64,000 nucleotides of DNA from Mongoliimonas terrestris (GTDB lineage Bacteria > Pseudomonadota > Alphaproteobacteria > Rhizobiales > Pleomorphomonadaceae), in contig NZ_MSIG01000001.1 of assembly GCF_001927285.1 (NCBI RefSeq), positions 62,001 to 126,000 of the forward strand. Direction: 5' to 3'. The position numbers were made by a program, and so were the translations under genes. This document shows positions 52,662-60,938 of the stretch, in pieces (within the stretch, counting starts at the first letter, position 1; the number at the start of each line of letters is the position of its first letter). The notes under the pieces are model-generated. The model had not been told where the DNA came from and made no database searches. It saw only the letters and a list, made by a program, of their open reading frames with translations.

Positions 52662-53789
52662 ATGGGCAGGCAATCCGGACCAGAGGCATCCGGCAAACAA
52701 GCGCGTTGGCGCACCGGCTTTGAGATCGAACTGTTGGCACCGGCCGGCCGGTCGCGGCGCGATCTGGCCGAACGCACCGCCGCCGCCTTCGGGGGGCGGG
52801 TGGAGCGCTTCTTCCACGCCCAGACGGAGCCGAGCAAGGTTCCGGGCCAGCCGACCTTCAACAACCTCTCTCCGGGTTTTCGGGTGCGCGACGGAGCCGG
52901 CCGGCCGATCGCCGCCTTCGTGTGCGACATCACCCTCCAGCACGACCTCGATCGGGCGGCGCCGCCGCAGCCCGGCTGGTACCGGATCGTCTCCGACGAC
53001 GCCCGCCTGATCCGCCTCGCCCAGCGTCACTGCGATCCCGATGCGGCGCTTGCGGTCGTGCTGGCGCCCCTTGCGGCTTTGTTCGGCGGCACGACCGAGA
53101 CGCATCCGTCCGGCATGGTCCGCGTCGGCGACGGCGAGGGACGGCCGGTCGCGGTCGCCGCGCCGCTGCCCGGCGAGCGCGAGCGGGCGACGGAGATCGT
53201 CACGGCGCCGCTCGGGCCCGAGCGCGACGAGGTGGTCGCCCGCCTTCTCGCTCTCGCCCGGGAGGAGGGCTTCAGCCTGCCCCGGGAAGGCGCGACGCAC
53301 ATCCACTTCGATGGCGCGCCGCTTCGTCGCGCGCGCGTGTTTGCCACCCTGATCGGCCTCCTGGACCGGCACGGAGACGCGTTGAAGCAGATGGTCGGGG
53401 TGAACCCCCACTGCGTCCGCCTGGGTCCCTGGCCGGATGCGCTGGCGCCGCTTGCCCGCAGCCGCGCGTTCCGCGCCGCGGACTGGCCCACCGCGGCGGC
53501 GATGCTGTCGACCGTGGGGCTGTCCAAGTACTGCGACTACAATCTCAAGAACATCCTCGCCGCCGATCCTGCCAAGGATACGGTCGAGGTCCGCGTGCTC
53601 CCCGCAAGTCTCGACCCGGCACCCGTGCTGGCGGCGGCGTCTCTGTTCGAGGCGCTGCTCCACTGGTGCGTGGAGCGCGAGGCGGTGCGCCGGGTGCCGG
53701 ATCGGCTCGATCGCCTGTTGGCCGCACTCGATCTGCCGCCCGAGGTTCGACAGGCATGGATCGAAACCGCCGCCGAGGCGCGGGGATAG
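52662..53789 (+). CDS. Predicted amidoligase (GFEIE family)
   Basis: 375 residues from ATG 52662 with AGGGGG upstream; the frame is open earlier but that part is not conserved. The sequence TGFEIELLAPAGRSRRDLAE is the defining motif of the predicted amidoligase family, a glutamine-synthetase-like fold that forms amide bonds on peptides or amines. Later come EIVTAPLGPERDEV, THIHFDGAPL, and KYCDYNLKNI, ending in EVRVLPAS. The protein is cytoplasmic. Family members often pair with a GATase or peptidase gene; none is adjacent here. The substrate is unknown. Confidence 0.83.
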   Translation: MGRQSGPEASGKQARWRTGFEIELLAPAGRSRRDLAERTAAAFGGRVERFFHAQTEPSKVPGQPTFNNLSPGFRVRDGAGRPIAAFVCDITLQHDLDRAAPPQPGWYRIVSDDARLIRLAQRHCDPDAALAVVLAPLAALFGGTTETHPSGMVRVGDGEGRPVAVAAPLPGERERATEIVTAPLGPERDEVVARLLALAREEGFSLPREGATHIHFDGAPLRRARVFATLIGLLDRHGDALKQMVGVNPHCVRLGPWPDALAPLARSRAFRAADWPTAAAMLSTVGLSKYCDYNLKNILAADPAKDTVEVRVLPASLDPAPVLAAASLFEALLHWCVEREAVRRVPDRLDRLLAALDLPPEVRQAWIETAAEARG

Positions 53790-54056
53790 GCGGCCGGCCC
53801 AGGCGCAAGTATGCAGGATTGAAATAAATTCCGTCGGCGCTCGTGTTTAGCCGGGGCTGGCCAGGGCAAACAGAAACAGAGAGTTAACGACTCGTTCATC
53901 CATAGCATATGTACGTGTCATACAGAAGGAATGCCGCTCCGCCGTGTTGTGGGCACTTGCCACCTTGTACCGCTTCTCACCTTCGATGTAGCATTTTAGA
54001 AATATAATACGCGATTGCGCGGTCGCACATTTTGCGCTTCGGATTGGGGGGAGACG
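53790..54056. other. Promoter region of the envelope-protein locus
   Basis: About 270 nt that becomes markedly AT-rich from 53820 to 54010, unlike the rest of the window. It holds the only consensus -10 element I noticed in this stretch (next entry). No gene seen. Confidence 0.5.
54003..54008 (+). promoter_or_regulatory. -10 element TATAAT
   Basis: A perfect TATAAT lies about 49 nt upstream of the start codon at 54057, inside an AT-rich patch. The -35 region 17 bp upstream is a poor match, so an activator may be needed. It would start the transcript for the envelope-protein locus. Confidence 0.45.
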
Positions 54057-54491
54057 ATGGTGCGGTCGGTCAAGGGCAAATCCAAGTCGAATACAAGTAA
54101 AACCTTGATATTGGCCGCGTCCGTGCTTGCAGGCACAGGCGGCGGGTCGGCCGAGGCCGCGTTGGAATCCTATTTCCAGGCCGGCTTCAACGGCTGTGAC
54201 GCCACGATGCTCGCCGCATTCTGGAACAAGCCCTTCACCGAAGCGAAGGCCGAAGCGGATCGCAAGATCGTGCAGAACGGCGAGACCGGAATCCGGAACG
54301 TGAAGGTGGCGCTCAGGGCCGCTCGGGACGCCGGTAGCGCCTGTACCTTCTTCGATACGGGCCTCAGCTTCGGCGACGCGGAGACGCTCGCCGGGTTCTG
54401 GGGCCGGTCGATCGACGACGCCAAGACCAAGGTCGGCATGCTCTTTACGGCCGGTCGCGGGGCGGAAGTCCACGCCATCCTAAGGCAGTGA
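54057..54491 (+). CDS. Exported protein with two tandem FW-type repeats
   Basis: 144 residues from ATG 54057 (GGGGGAG site). The signal peptide has a basic start KGKSKSNTSK and core TLILAASVLAGTG. The mature part is two ~45-residue repeats. Repeat 1 has CDATMLAAFWNKPFTEAK, repeat 2 has GDAETLAGFWGRSIDDAK; each starts with an aromatic pair (SYFQAG / TFFDTG). The repeat pattern DAxxLAxFWxxxxxxAK occurs in small uncharacterised alphaproteobacterial periplasmic proteins. Function unknown. It is the first gene of the locus of secreted proteins reaching to 63.1 kb. Confidence 0.78.
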   Translation: MVRSVKGKSKSNTSKTLILAASVLAGTGGGSAEAALESYFQAGFNGCDATMLAAFWNKPFTEAKAEADRKIVQNGETGIRNVKVALRAARDAGSACTFFDTGLSFGDAETLAGFWGRSIDDAKTKVGMLFTAGRGAEVHAILRQ

Positions 54492-54613
54492 CGACGCCCG
54501 GCCATCGGCCCGGCGCACCAGACCCCATCCAGCTTCCCGACGGCGGTCTTCGACCATACGACCGGGGGGATGCACGTTTTCCTGCTCGCGCCCTCCGATC
54601 GGATCGCCGCGCC

Positions 54614-57600
54614 ATGCCGTCCATTCTCCTGAGGATCGCCCGTCATCCCCGCGCCGCCGCCCTGGCGATGGCCGTGGCCGCGGCGCTTGCCGGATCCCTG
54701 CCGTCGGCCGCGGCGCCGTTCGCCGGGGCAGCCGTCACGGTCCGGGGCGGCCTGCCGGTGGTGCACGTCGCGGCCGGCGACGTCCAGGTGACGATCACCA
54801 ACGCCACGGCGGGCCGGATCAGCGTCTACGCGGTCGGCGACGGCGACACCCTCACCGCGCTCGGCGGGCTGGAGGCGGCCTCGGCGGGCGTGGTCGAGGT
54901 GGCACCCGGCCTCCGGTTGGCCTTCTCGCAGAACGGCGCCTGGATCGGCGACGCCTACCGGGTGGGGCCGGAGGCTGACCAGAAGGTCGTCGTGCCGGTC
55001 GCGGCCCCGCCGGCGGACGCGCCGGCTCCGGAGGCCGGTCAGGTCCTCGTGCCGCTGACCAACGATCTGCCGACCACGGTCGACGTCTACATCCAGGACG
55101 CCGCCAAGACGGTGACGCCGCTCGGCTCCCTTGCGGCCGGTGAGAGCGCGGATCTGGAGGCGGCTCCGGGCGACATCCTGCTCTTTGCCGAGGGCGATGC
55201 CTGGATCCTGCCTGGCCATGGGGTGACCGGCGCGGCCGGAGAGGCCGTGCGGGTCCCGAATGTCGTCGCAGGCCCGCCCGGCAGCGTCGACGTCGTCATC
55301 CGCAACGGCACCGGCGCGCCGGCCGAGGTGCTTTCCGTCGATCCGGCGGGCCTCGAAGCGGTGCCGCTCGGCATCCTGCCGATCGGCGCGCGGCTCCATG
55401 CGCAGGCGTTGCCCGGTCATGCCCTCTTCTTCGTCGAACCCGGCACGGAACGCGGCGTGAGCCCCCGCTATCCCGTCGGTGCGGACGACGGCCAGACGGT
55501 CGACATCCCCTACGTGCCGCCCGACGCGGCGACGCCCGCCGGCCCGCCGCCGCCGGTGGAGGACCCGGACGGCGTTCCCGTCGCCCTCGTCAATGCCGGG
55601 GACCGGCCGATCCTCGTCGGCCGTGTGGCGCCCGACGGCCAATCGACCGAGCGGGTGAACGACCTCGCCCGCACCTCGCAAACCACCCAGGCCCTGCGCC
55701 CGGGCTCCCTCCTGCATTTCTACGACGCGGAAACCCGTGAGCCGGTGGGTGATCCCTACCGGGTGGGGCCGGACGGCGACGCGCTCCAGATCGTCCGTCT
55801 CCCCTACGACGCCGAGGCGCCGGTCCGGGCGCGGATCGCCGCCAACGGCCGGCCGCTGGTCCTCTATGCGCCGGGCGGCGCCGACCTCCTGGTCCGCGTC
55901 CCCGACCTCAACGGCGCCCTCTTCACCCTGGAGCGCATCCCGGCCGACACGCTCCGCTTCGTCCTCGCCGCCGAACCGGGCGGGACGGTCAGCTTCGCCG
56001 ACGCGACGACCGGAGCGCCGATCGGCGCGCCCTACACGGTCACCGGCCAGCCGAACGTCGGCGACGGCACGGAGAGCGTGTTCGTCAGCGATTCGGCTCC
56101 GGACAGCGCCGACGCCTTCGCGCTCCAGACCGGTCCTGGAAGCGTACCGGTCGTGCTGCGCAACCGCGCCGACGTTCCGGTCGCCGTCGCCGTGGAGGCC
56201 GACGGGCAGTCGCTCGTCCTTACCATGGTTGGCGCCCTTGGCGTCGCGGAACGACGCTTCCAGCCGGGTGCGAAGCTCTGGTTCTACGCCGCCCTGCCGG
56301 ACGACAGCCTGACCCAGCTCGGCTTCCCGTTCGTTGTGCCGGCCGGCGGGCGTGTCGACCCGCTCGACCTGCCGGTCCTGGAGGAAGGCGAACGGCTGGC
56401 GGAGCGCGACACCTACGTCACCGGCGACACGCGCACCGTTCGCATCGTCAACAGCAGCCCGCAGGCGGGCTACGCCGTCGCGCGCACCGCCGCCGGCCAG
56501 CGGATCCGCCTCTACGAGGTGGGAGCCGGCCAGTCGCTCGACGCGTCGATCCGCCCCGGCACCTTCGTGTGGTTCCATGCGAAGGGAACCGAGGCCTCCT
56601 TCAGCAACGACGGCGATCCGAACATCGGCGTCAAGCTGCCCTTCATCGTCGGTCCGGACGCCGTCCAGACGGTCGGCCTGCCCTACCAGGTGTCAGACGT
56701 GGACTTCGAGCGCCTGTTCCGGCTCGACCTGGAGAAGGCGACGAACGAAGCCCTGTCCGAACAGCGGGTCGCGGGCGCGACAAACGCGGCCGCCGCAGCC
56801 CTGCCGGCCGGCTGCTGGAAGAACAGCAGCCCGCGCGGTGTCGGCACCATCCCGCGGACCTGTCCGCCGGGCGAGGAGGAGGCGACGGCCGGGCTCTGCT
56901 ACACCAAGTGCCGGCCGGGCTACAACGGCGCGGTGACCATGTGCATTCCCGCGTGTCCGGCCGGGTTCGACGACACGGGCCTCCACTGCACCAAGCCGGC
57001 GCCCTACGCCCGGAACGCCTACCCCTGGCAGTTCGGCGACTGGTTCGACCTCGACGGCGCCCGGGCCCGCTGCCGCCAGAAGCACGGGAACCGGTGCGAG
57101 AAGATCGGCGAGATCATCTACGAGAGCTGCCCCGCCAACACGAAGACGGCGCCGCTGTTCGTGAACCTCTGCACCCCAATCTGCCCGGCCGGCATGATCG
57201 ACGTCGGCGCCGGCTGCCAGAAGAACACCTATGATCGCGGCGTCGGGCGCCTGATGAGCTGCTCGCCGGGCCAGGAGATGGACGCCGGCCTCTGCTACAA
57301 CAGCTGCCAGGCGGGCTACCAGGGGGTCGGCCCGGTGTGCTGGGCGGGATGTCCGGCCAAGCTGCCGCATTCCTGCGGCGGCACCTGCACGGCCAACGCC
57401 GGGGCTTGCGCCACGCTTCTCGCCGACCAGATCTCGTCGCCGATCATGGTGGTCGGCAACGCCGCCGCCACTGTGGTCACCCTCGGTGGCGCGACCGCCG
57501 CCACCATGGCGGCGCGCCAGGCGGTCACCATCGCCCGCGCCTCCGCCAAGGCGATCGGCCGGGAGGCCGGCGAGCAGGCGGCCAAGCTGGCCGCCAAGGA

Positions 57601-58015
57601 GGCGGCGCGCGCCACCGCCAAGCAGACCTTCCGCAAGCAGCTGAACATTGCGCTCAGCGAGGGCCGCGCCGCCGCCGTCCGGGCCGGCAGCCGCGTGCTG
57701 GCCCGCGAGGTCGGCATCGATCTTTTCATCTCCGGCCTCCTCAGCGGCACCCTCTACGGCATCAGCGTCGACAGCGCCGCCAACGACGCGGAGCGGCTGC
57801 GCACGGAACTCGACGCCGAACTGCGCGAGCGCATTCTCCGCCGTCTCGGCACGGGCGTCAGCGAAGCGCAGATGGACAGCTACGTGGAAGCCGCGCTCGA
57901 CGCCGCCGAGCAGGCCCAGCCCGGTTCGCCCTTCCCCTATTCCGCACTCGATCCCACCGGCATCGCCGACGTGGTGATCGCCTATGCGCTGCCGCTCTGC
58001 TCGGAGGTGAAATGA
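54614..58015 (+). CDS. Large exported multi-module protein with Cys-rich EGF-like region
   Basis: 1133 residues from ATG 54614; this start is chosen because a signal peptide (AALAMAVAAALAGSLPSAAA) begins there, although the ribosome site is weak. About seven related beta-rich modules of 70-90 residues follow (about 57-130, 143-216, 224-300, 320-398, 405-500, 509-590, 605-690). Each opens V-x-[IVL]-x-N, has a central L-x-x-G-x-x-[LV] and P-G-x-x-[LV]-x-F, and ends near PYRVGPD...VVVP. Residues ~733-935 hold about 25 Cys in CPxGxxxxGxxC units, resembling EGF/TNFR-like repeats. A Gly/Ala hydrophobic segment (~940-965) and a helical C-terminus follow. No homologue is recognised. It is probably cell-surface or periplasmic. 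It overlaps the next gene by 4 nt. Confidence 0.8.
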   Translation: MPSILLRIARHPRAAALAMAVAAALAGSLPSAAAPFAGAAVTVRGGLPVVHVAAGDVQVTITNATAGRISVYAVGDGDTLTALGGLEAASAGVVEVAPGLRLAFSQNGAWIGDAYRVGPEADQKVVVPVAAPPADAPAPEAGQVLVPLTNDLPTTVDVYIQDAAKTVTPLGSLAAGESADLEAAPGDILLFAEGDAWILPGHGVTGAAGEAVRVPNVVAGPPGSVDVVIRNGTGAPAEVLSVDPAGLEAVPLGILPIGARLHAQALPGHALFFVEPGTERGVSPRYPVGADDGQTVDIPYVPPDAATPAGPPPPVEDPDGVPVALVNAGDRPILVGRVAPDGQSTERVNDLARTSQTTQALRPGSLLHFYDAETREPVGDPYRVGPDGDALQIVRLPYDAEAPVRARIAANGRPLVLYAPGGADLLVRVPDLNGALFTLERIPADTLRFVLAAEPGGTVSFADATTGAPIGAPYTVTGQPNVGDGTESVFVSDSAPDSADAFALQTGPGSVPVVLRNRADVPVAVAVEADGQSLVLTMVGALGVAERRFQPGAKLWFYAALPDDSLTQLGFPFVVPAGGRVDPLDLPVLEEGERLAERDTYVTGDTRTVRIVNSSPQAGYAVARTAAGQRIRLYEVGAGQSLDASIRPGTFVWFHAKGTEASFSNDGDPNIGVKLPFIVGPDAVQTVGLPYQVSDVDFERLFRLDLEKATNEALSEQRVAGATNAAAAALPAGCWKNSSPRGVGTIPRTCPPGEEEATAGLCYTKCRPGYNGAVTMCIPACPAGFDDTGLHCTKPAPYARNAYPWQFGDWFDLDGARARCRQKHGNRCEKIGEIIYESCPANTKTAPLFVNLCTPICPAGMIDVGAGCQKNTYDRGVGRLMSCSPGQEMDAGLCYNSCQAGYQGVGPVCWAGCPAKLPHSCGGTCTANAGACATLLADQISSPIMVVGNAAATVVTLGGATAATMAARQAVTIARASAKAIGREAGEQAAKLAAKEAARATAKQTFRKQLNIALSEGRAAAVRAGSRVLAREVGIDLFISGLLSGTLYGISVDSAANDAERLRTELDAELRERILRRLGTGVSEAQMDSYVEAALDAAEQAQPGSPFPYSALDPTGIADVVIAYALPLCSEVK

Positions 58016-59517
58016 TGATGAGGACCCCATCCGCGCCGTCCCATCCGCCGCGCCGGTCGGGGCGCCTGGGGCGCCTCCTAGCGGCCGCCGCCTTCGCCGG
58101 CCTGCTCCTCGACCTGCCGCAGGCGCTGGCGGCCGATGAACGGCTGATCCAGAGCCTTGCCGACAACGCCTTTCTGGCGGAAGCCGGGGGAAGCGCGACG
58201 ACGACCCCCGATCCCGCCGCCGCCGGAACGCACTGGCTGGCCGAGCCGGCCGGCGTCGACGAGCGCACCGGGTTGGAGGCGGTCTGGCTCCAGTCCAACA
58301 CGTCCGGAGGGTATCTCGCCAACATCGAGGGCCGCGCGGAAGTCCCCGCCAGCGCCCCGGAAGGCCTTGCGCCGTTGTGGCTGATCCAGCCGTCCGACAC
58401 CGGGGTCCGGCTCCTCTCGGCGCTCGACCCGGCGGTCGCGCTCGTCATCACCGGCGGCGCGGTGGCGCTGGTCCCGGTCGACGGCGGAACGACCGTCTGG
58501 GCGTTCGCCGAACCGCCGGCGGCGCCGCCCGAGGCCGAGACGGCGGAGGCGCCTCTCCTCCCCGATCCGGGCCAGCCGCCGACAGAGGAGGCGCTCCTTC
58601 CCGATCCGAACCAGGTGCCCGTGGAGCAGCCTCTCCTCCCCGATCCTGCCCAGCCGCCCGCTGACGTGGCCGCCACGCCGCCCGTCGAGGAGCCGCTGCT
58701 GCCCGATCCGGCCCAGCCGCCCTTGGAGGAGCCTCTCCTCCCCGATCCGGGCCAGCCGCCCGCCGACGTGGCCGCCGCGCCGCCGGTCGAGGAATTCCTC
58801 CTGCCCGATCCGAACCAGCCGCCGATAGAGGAGCCTCTCCTTCCCGATCCGGGCCAGGCGCCGGCGGATGCCGCGGCCGGACCGGTGGAGGCGCCGGTGC
58901 TGCTGGAGGCCCCGTCTCCCGGCCTCGTCGAGGAGGAGCTGCTGCCGGCCCCGGGCGAGGCGCCGGTTGAGGCCGAGACGGCGGATCTGCTGCCTGAGCC
59001 GACGCCGTCCGCCGACGCGCTCCCTCTTCCCGAACCCGTGCCGGCGGAAACGGCTGAGACCGGTCTGGCGCCCGCCGACGCCTTCGCCGGCGTCCCCGTC
59101 GCGGCCCTGGAGGCGATCGACGGGAGCGGCCTGCCGTCCGTGCCCGAGACGGGCAACGATCCCCTCCTGCCCGCCGCCGAACCGCTTCTCCCGGATCCGG
59201 TGCCGTTGGCCGCGGAGGCCGAGCTCGCCGCCCTGCCGCCGCCGTTGGGAGAGGATGCCCTCACCCCGCTCATTCCGCCCGGACAGGTCCTCGTTGCCAT
59301 CGAGAACCTGTCCGGGGCGCCGGTCGACGTCTACCTGGACCCGGAGGACGGCGGCGAACCGCAGTTCGTGCTGCAGATCGAGCCCGGATACGTCGCCTTG
59401 CAGCCGTCGCCGCCCGGCAGGATCTGGCGCTTCGCCCAAGGGGCGGACTGGCGCGACGGTTTCCAGCCGACCGAAGCACCCCGCCAACTCGTCACCTTCA
59501 ACGGCAGCGTTAAGTAG
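58012..59517 (+). CDS. Exported Pro-rich repeat protein with C-terminal beta module
   Basis: 501 residues. The first of three successive ATGs overlaps the previous stop, and GGAGG precedes them. Signal peptide LLAAAAFAGLLLDLPQALA. Residues ~40-175 are beta-rich (WLQSNTSGGYLANIEG, LWLIQPSDTGVRLLSA, VWAFAEPP), reminiscent of a beta-trefoil of the fascin/ricin type. Residues ~180-285 are seven copies of the motif LLPDPGQPP with variations. A further Pro/Glu-rich linker leads to a C-terminal beta module at ~425-500: VLVAIENLSGAPVDVYLDPE, then LQIEPGYV and IWRF. That module matches those of the preceding protein. The Pro-rich part is probably an extended spacer across the cell wall or periplasm. 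Function unknown. Confidence 0.78.
   Translation: MMMRTPSAPSHPPRRSGRLGRLLAAAAFAGLLLDLPQALAADERLIQSLADNAFLAEAGGSATTTPDPAAAGTHWLAEPAGVDERTGLEAVWLQSNTSGGYLANIEGRAEVPASAPEGLAPLWLIQPSDTGVRLLSALDPAVALVITGGAVALVPVDGGTTVWAFAEPPAAPPEAETAEAPLLPDPGQPPTEEALLPDPNQVPVEQPLLPDPAQPPADVAATPPVEEPLLPDPAQPPLEEPLLPDPGQPPADVAAAPPVEEFLLPDPNQPPIEEPLLPDPGQAPADAAAGPVEAPVLLEAPSPGLVEEELLPAPGEAPVEAETADLLPEPTPSADALPLPEPVPAETAETGLAPADAFAGVPVAALEAIDGSGLPSVPETGNDPLLPAAEPLLPDPVPLAAEAELAALPPPLGEDALTPLIPPGQVLVAIENLSGAPVDVYLDPEDGGEPQFVLQIEPGYVALQPSPPGRIWRFAQGADWRDGFQPTEAPRQLVTFNGSVK
58547..58863 (+). repeat. Tandem LLPDPGQPP-coding repeats
   Basis: Seven imperfect copies of a unit coding for [EQ]-x-[PF]-LLPDP-[GNA]-Q-[PV]-P; some copies are separated by an ADVAAxPPVEE insert. 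Near-identical DNA (CTCCCCGATCC/CTTCCCGATCC) recurs at each copy, so copy number may vary by recombination. Confidence 0.8.
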
Positions 59518-59558
59518 TCCGCCCGCACCGCGTCCGCGCGAAGAGGAGAGACACTCCC

Positions 59559-60938
59559 ATGGTCCGTTTGCTCCGTGCCGCCCTCGTTGCCGGTTGCGCC
59601 GGCGTGGTCGCCATCGCCCAAGTCCCGACCGCCGACGCCGGCGGCGCCGGGGTCGTGCGCAAACTCTTGAAGAAGTTCGAACCGGGAGCGGGGGGCGATG
59701 CGGCCGACGCCGCGCGGCGGGCGGCGGATCCCGCCCAGGCCCCGCCCGGCGGCACCCAGCTCCGCCGCATCAATCCGAACCCGAACGCGGCATCCAACAG
59801 CGGCGCGTCCAACCTTCCGCCGCCGCCGCCGCCGGTCACGGCGCTGCCGAGCGGCAATGCCGGCGGCGCCGGTGGGGTGAACCTGCCGCCCCCGCCGGGT
59901 GGCAATTTCGACACCCGAGCCGTCGACAACCTGCTCCCGACTCCGCCCGTCGACGACCTCGGCGCCGTCCGCCGCGCCGGTCAGGGAGGGGCCAACGACG
60001 GCACCGTCTACGTCGGTCCGGAAACCCTTCCTGGCGACTTGCGCGGGGTCGCCGCGGGCGGAGCAGCCGCCAGCGGTGCCGGTGGAGCCGCCGCGGGCGG
60101 CTTGGGCGGTGCCGCCGCCGCCCTCAACCGGGCCCTGCCGCCGACGCCCCGTCCGCAGTACGACGTGGTGCCTCCGACCCGTGGCGCCATCTTCTACGAG
60201 CGCTTTCCGCCGCTGACGGCCGCCGCCAGGGCGCCCGACCTGCCCCCCCGCCCGCAGCAGTTCGCCTCCCCGGACACCGTCCCCGGGTTGCAGAGCAATG
60301 TCAGGTCGCAATATGTCCAACTCCCCGACGCCCCCGTCCGGATCGACTGGCCCCCGTCGCCGAGGGATATCCAAAGGGTGCGGGTCGAACCGCCCCCGGG
60401 CCGCCTCGCAACGGCGGCCAAGGTGACCGGCGGGCTCATCACGCTCGGGGTGATCGGCGGCGGCGTGGCCGTCGGCTACATCTACCGGGAGCCGTTGGAG
60501 GACAGCACGCGGCAGACCTTCAATCTGGAACCGCGGGATCCGGATGATCCGACTCCGGAAAGCACCATCGTGGTCGACGCCTCGGGCACCATCACCAAGG
60601 CGGGAGCGGGCGGGTCGATCCCGATCCCGGACGGCACGACCGCCGACCAGGAGCCGGAGGTCAGCGACCGCGACCAGAGGGGCCGCCTGCCGAAGACCGT
60701 CCGCGTCGTCGTCCAGAACACCCTCGAAGTGCCGCTGGAGGTCGCCTTCGTTGCCAAGGACGGCACGAATCCGCTCATCGAACTGATGAATCCAGGCCTG
60801 GCGCGTCCCATCCACATGCCGGGCGGCGCCGCGCTCGCGCTGCGCGCCAACAACGCCGGTCCAAACGTGCCCTACACGGTCTTCGCACCGGAACACGCCG
60901 TCACGGTGCTGCGCGCCGGCTGGGTCCTCAAGCCATGA
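59559..60938 (+). CDS. Envelope protein: Pro-rich region, one TM helix, C-terminal beta module
   Basis: 459 residues; GAGGAGAG precedes the ATG. The N-terminal signal (RAALVAGCAGVVAIAQVPTA) contains VAGC, which could be a lipobox but is followed by more hydrophobic residues. Residues ~45-280 are low-complexity, Pro/Gly/Ala-rich (PPPPPPVTALPSG, two GGAAA-type runs). One helix at ~288-310 (LITLGVIGGGVAVGYIY) precedes a C-terminal module at ~383-459: VRVVVQNTLEVPLEVAFVAK, then LMNPGLARPIHMPGGAALAL. It is the same beta module as in the neighbours. The stop overlaps the next ATG. The layout Pro-rich/TM/module is repeated in the next gene. Function unknown. Confidence 0.76.
   Translation: MVRLLRAALVAGCAGVVAIAQVPTADAGGAGVVRKLLKKFEPGAGGDAADAARRAADPAQAPPGGTQLRRINPNPNAASNSGASNLPPPPPPVTALPSGNAGGAGGVNLPPPPGGNFDTRAVDNLLPTPPVDDLGAVRRAGQGGANDGTVYVGPETLPGDLRGVAAGGAAASGAGGAAAGGLGGAAAALNRALPPTPRPQYDVVPPTRGAIFYERFPPLTAAARAPDLPPRPQQFASPDTVPGLQSNVRSQYVQLPDAPVRIDWPPSPRDIQRVRVEPPPGRLATAAKVTGGLITLGVIGGGVAVGYIYREPLEDSTRQTFNLEPRDPDDPTPESTIVVDASGTITKAGAGGSIPIPDGTTADQEPEVSDRDQRGRLPKTVRVVVQNTLEVPLEVAFVAKDGTNPLIELMNPGLARPIHMPGGAALALRANNAGPNVPYTVFAPEHAVTVLRAGWVLKP

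Noticed and set aside
52116..53663. 515-codon minus-strand frame running from the amidoligase region into the small exported protein
   Set aside because: Only the last 116 codons, starting at a signal peptide, are real; the rest is antisense to the amidoligase.
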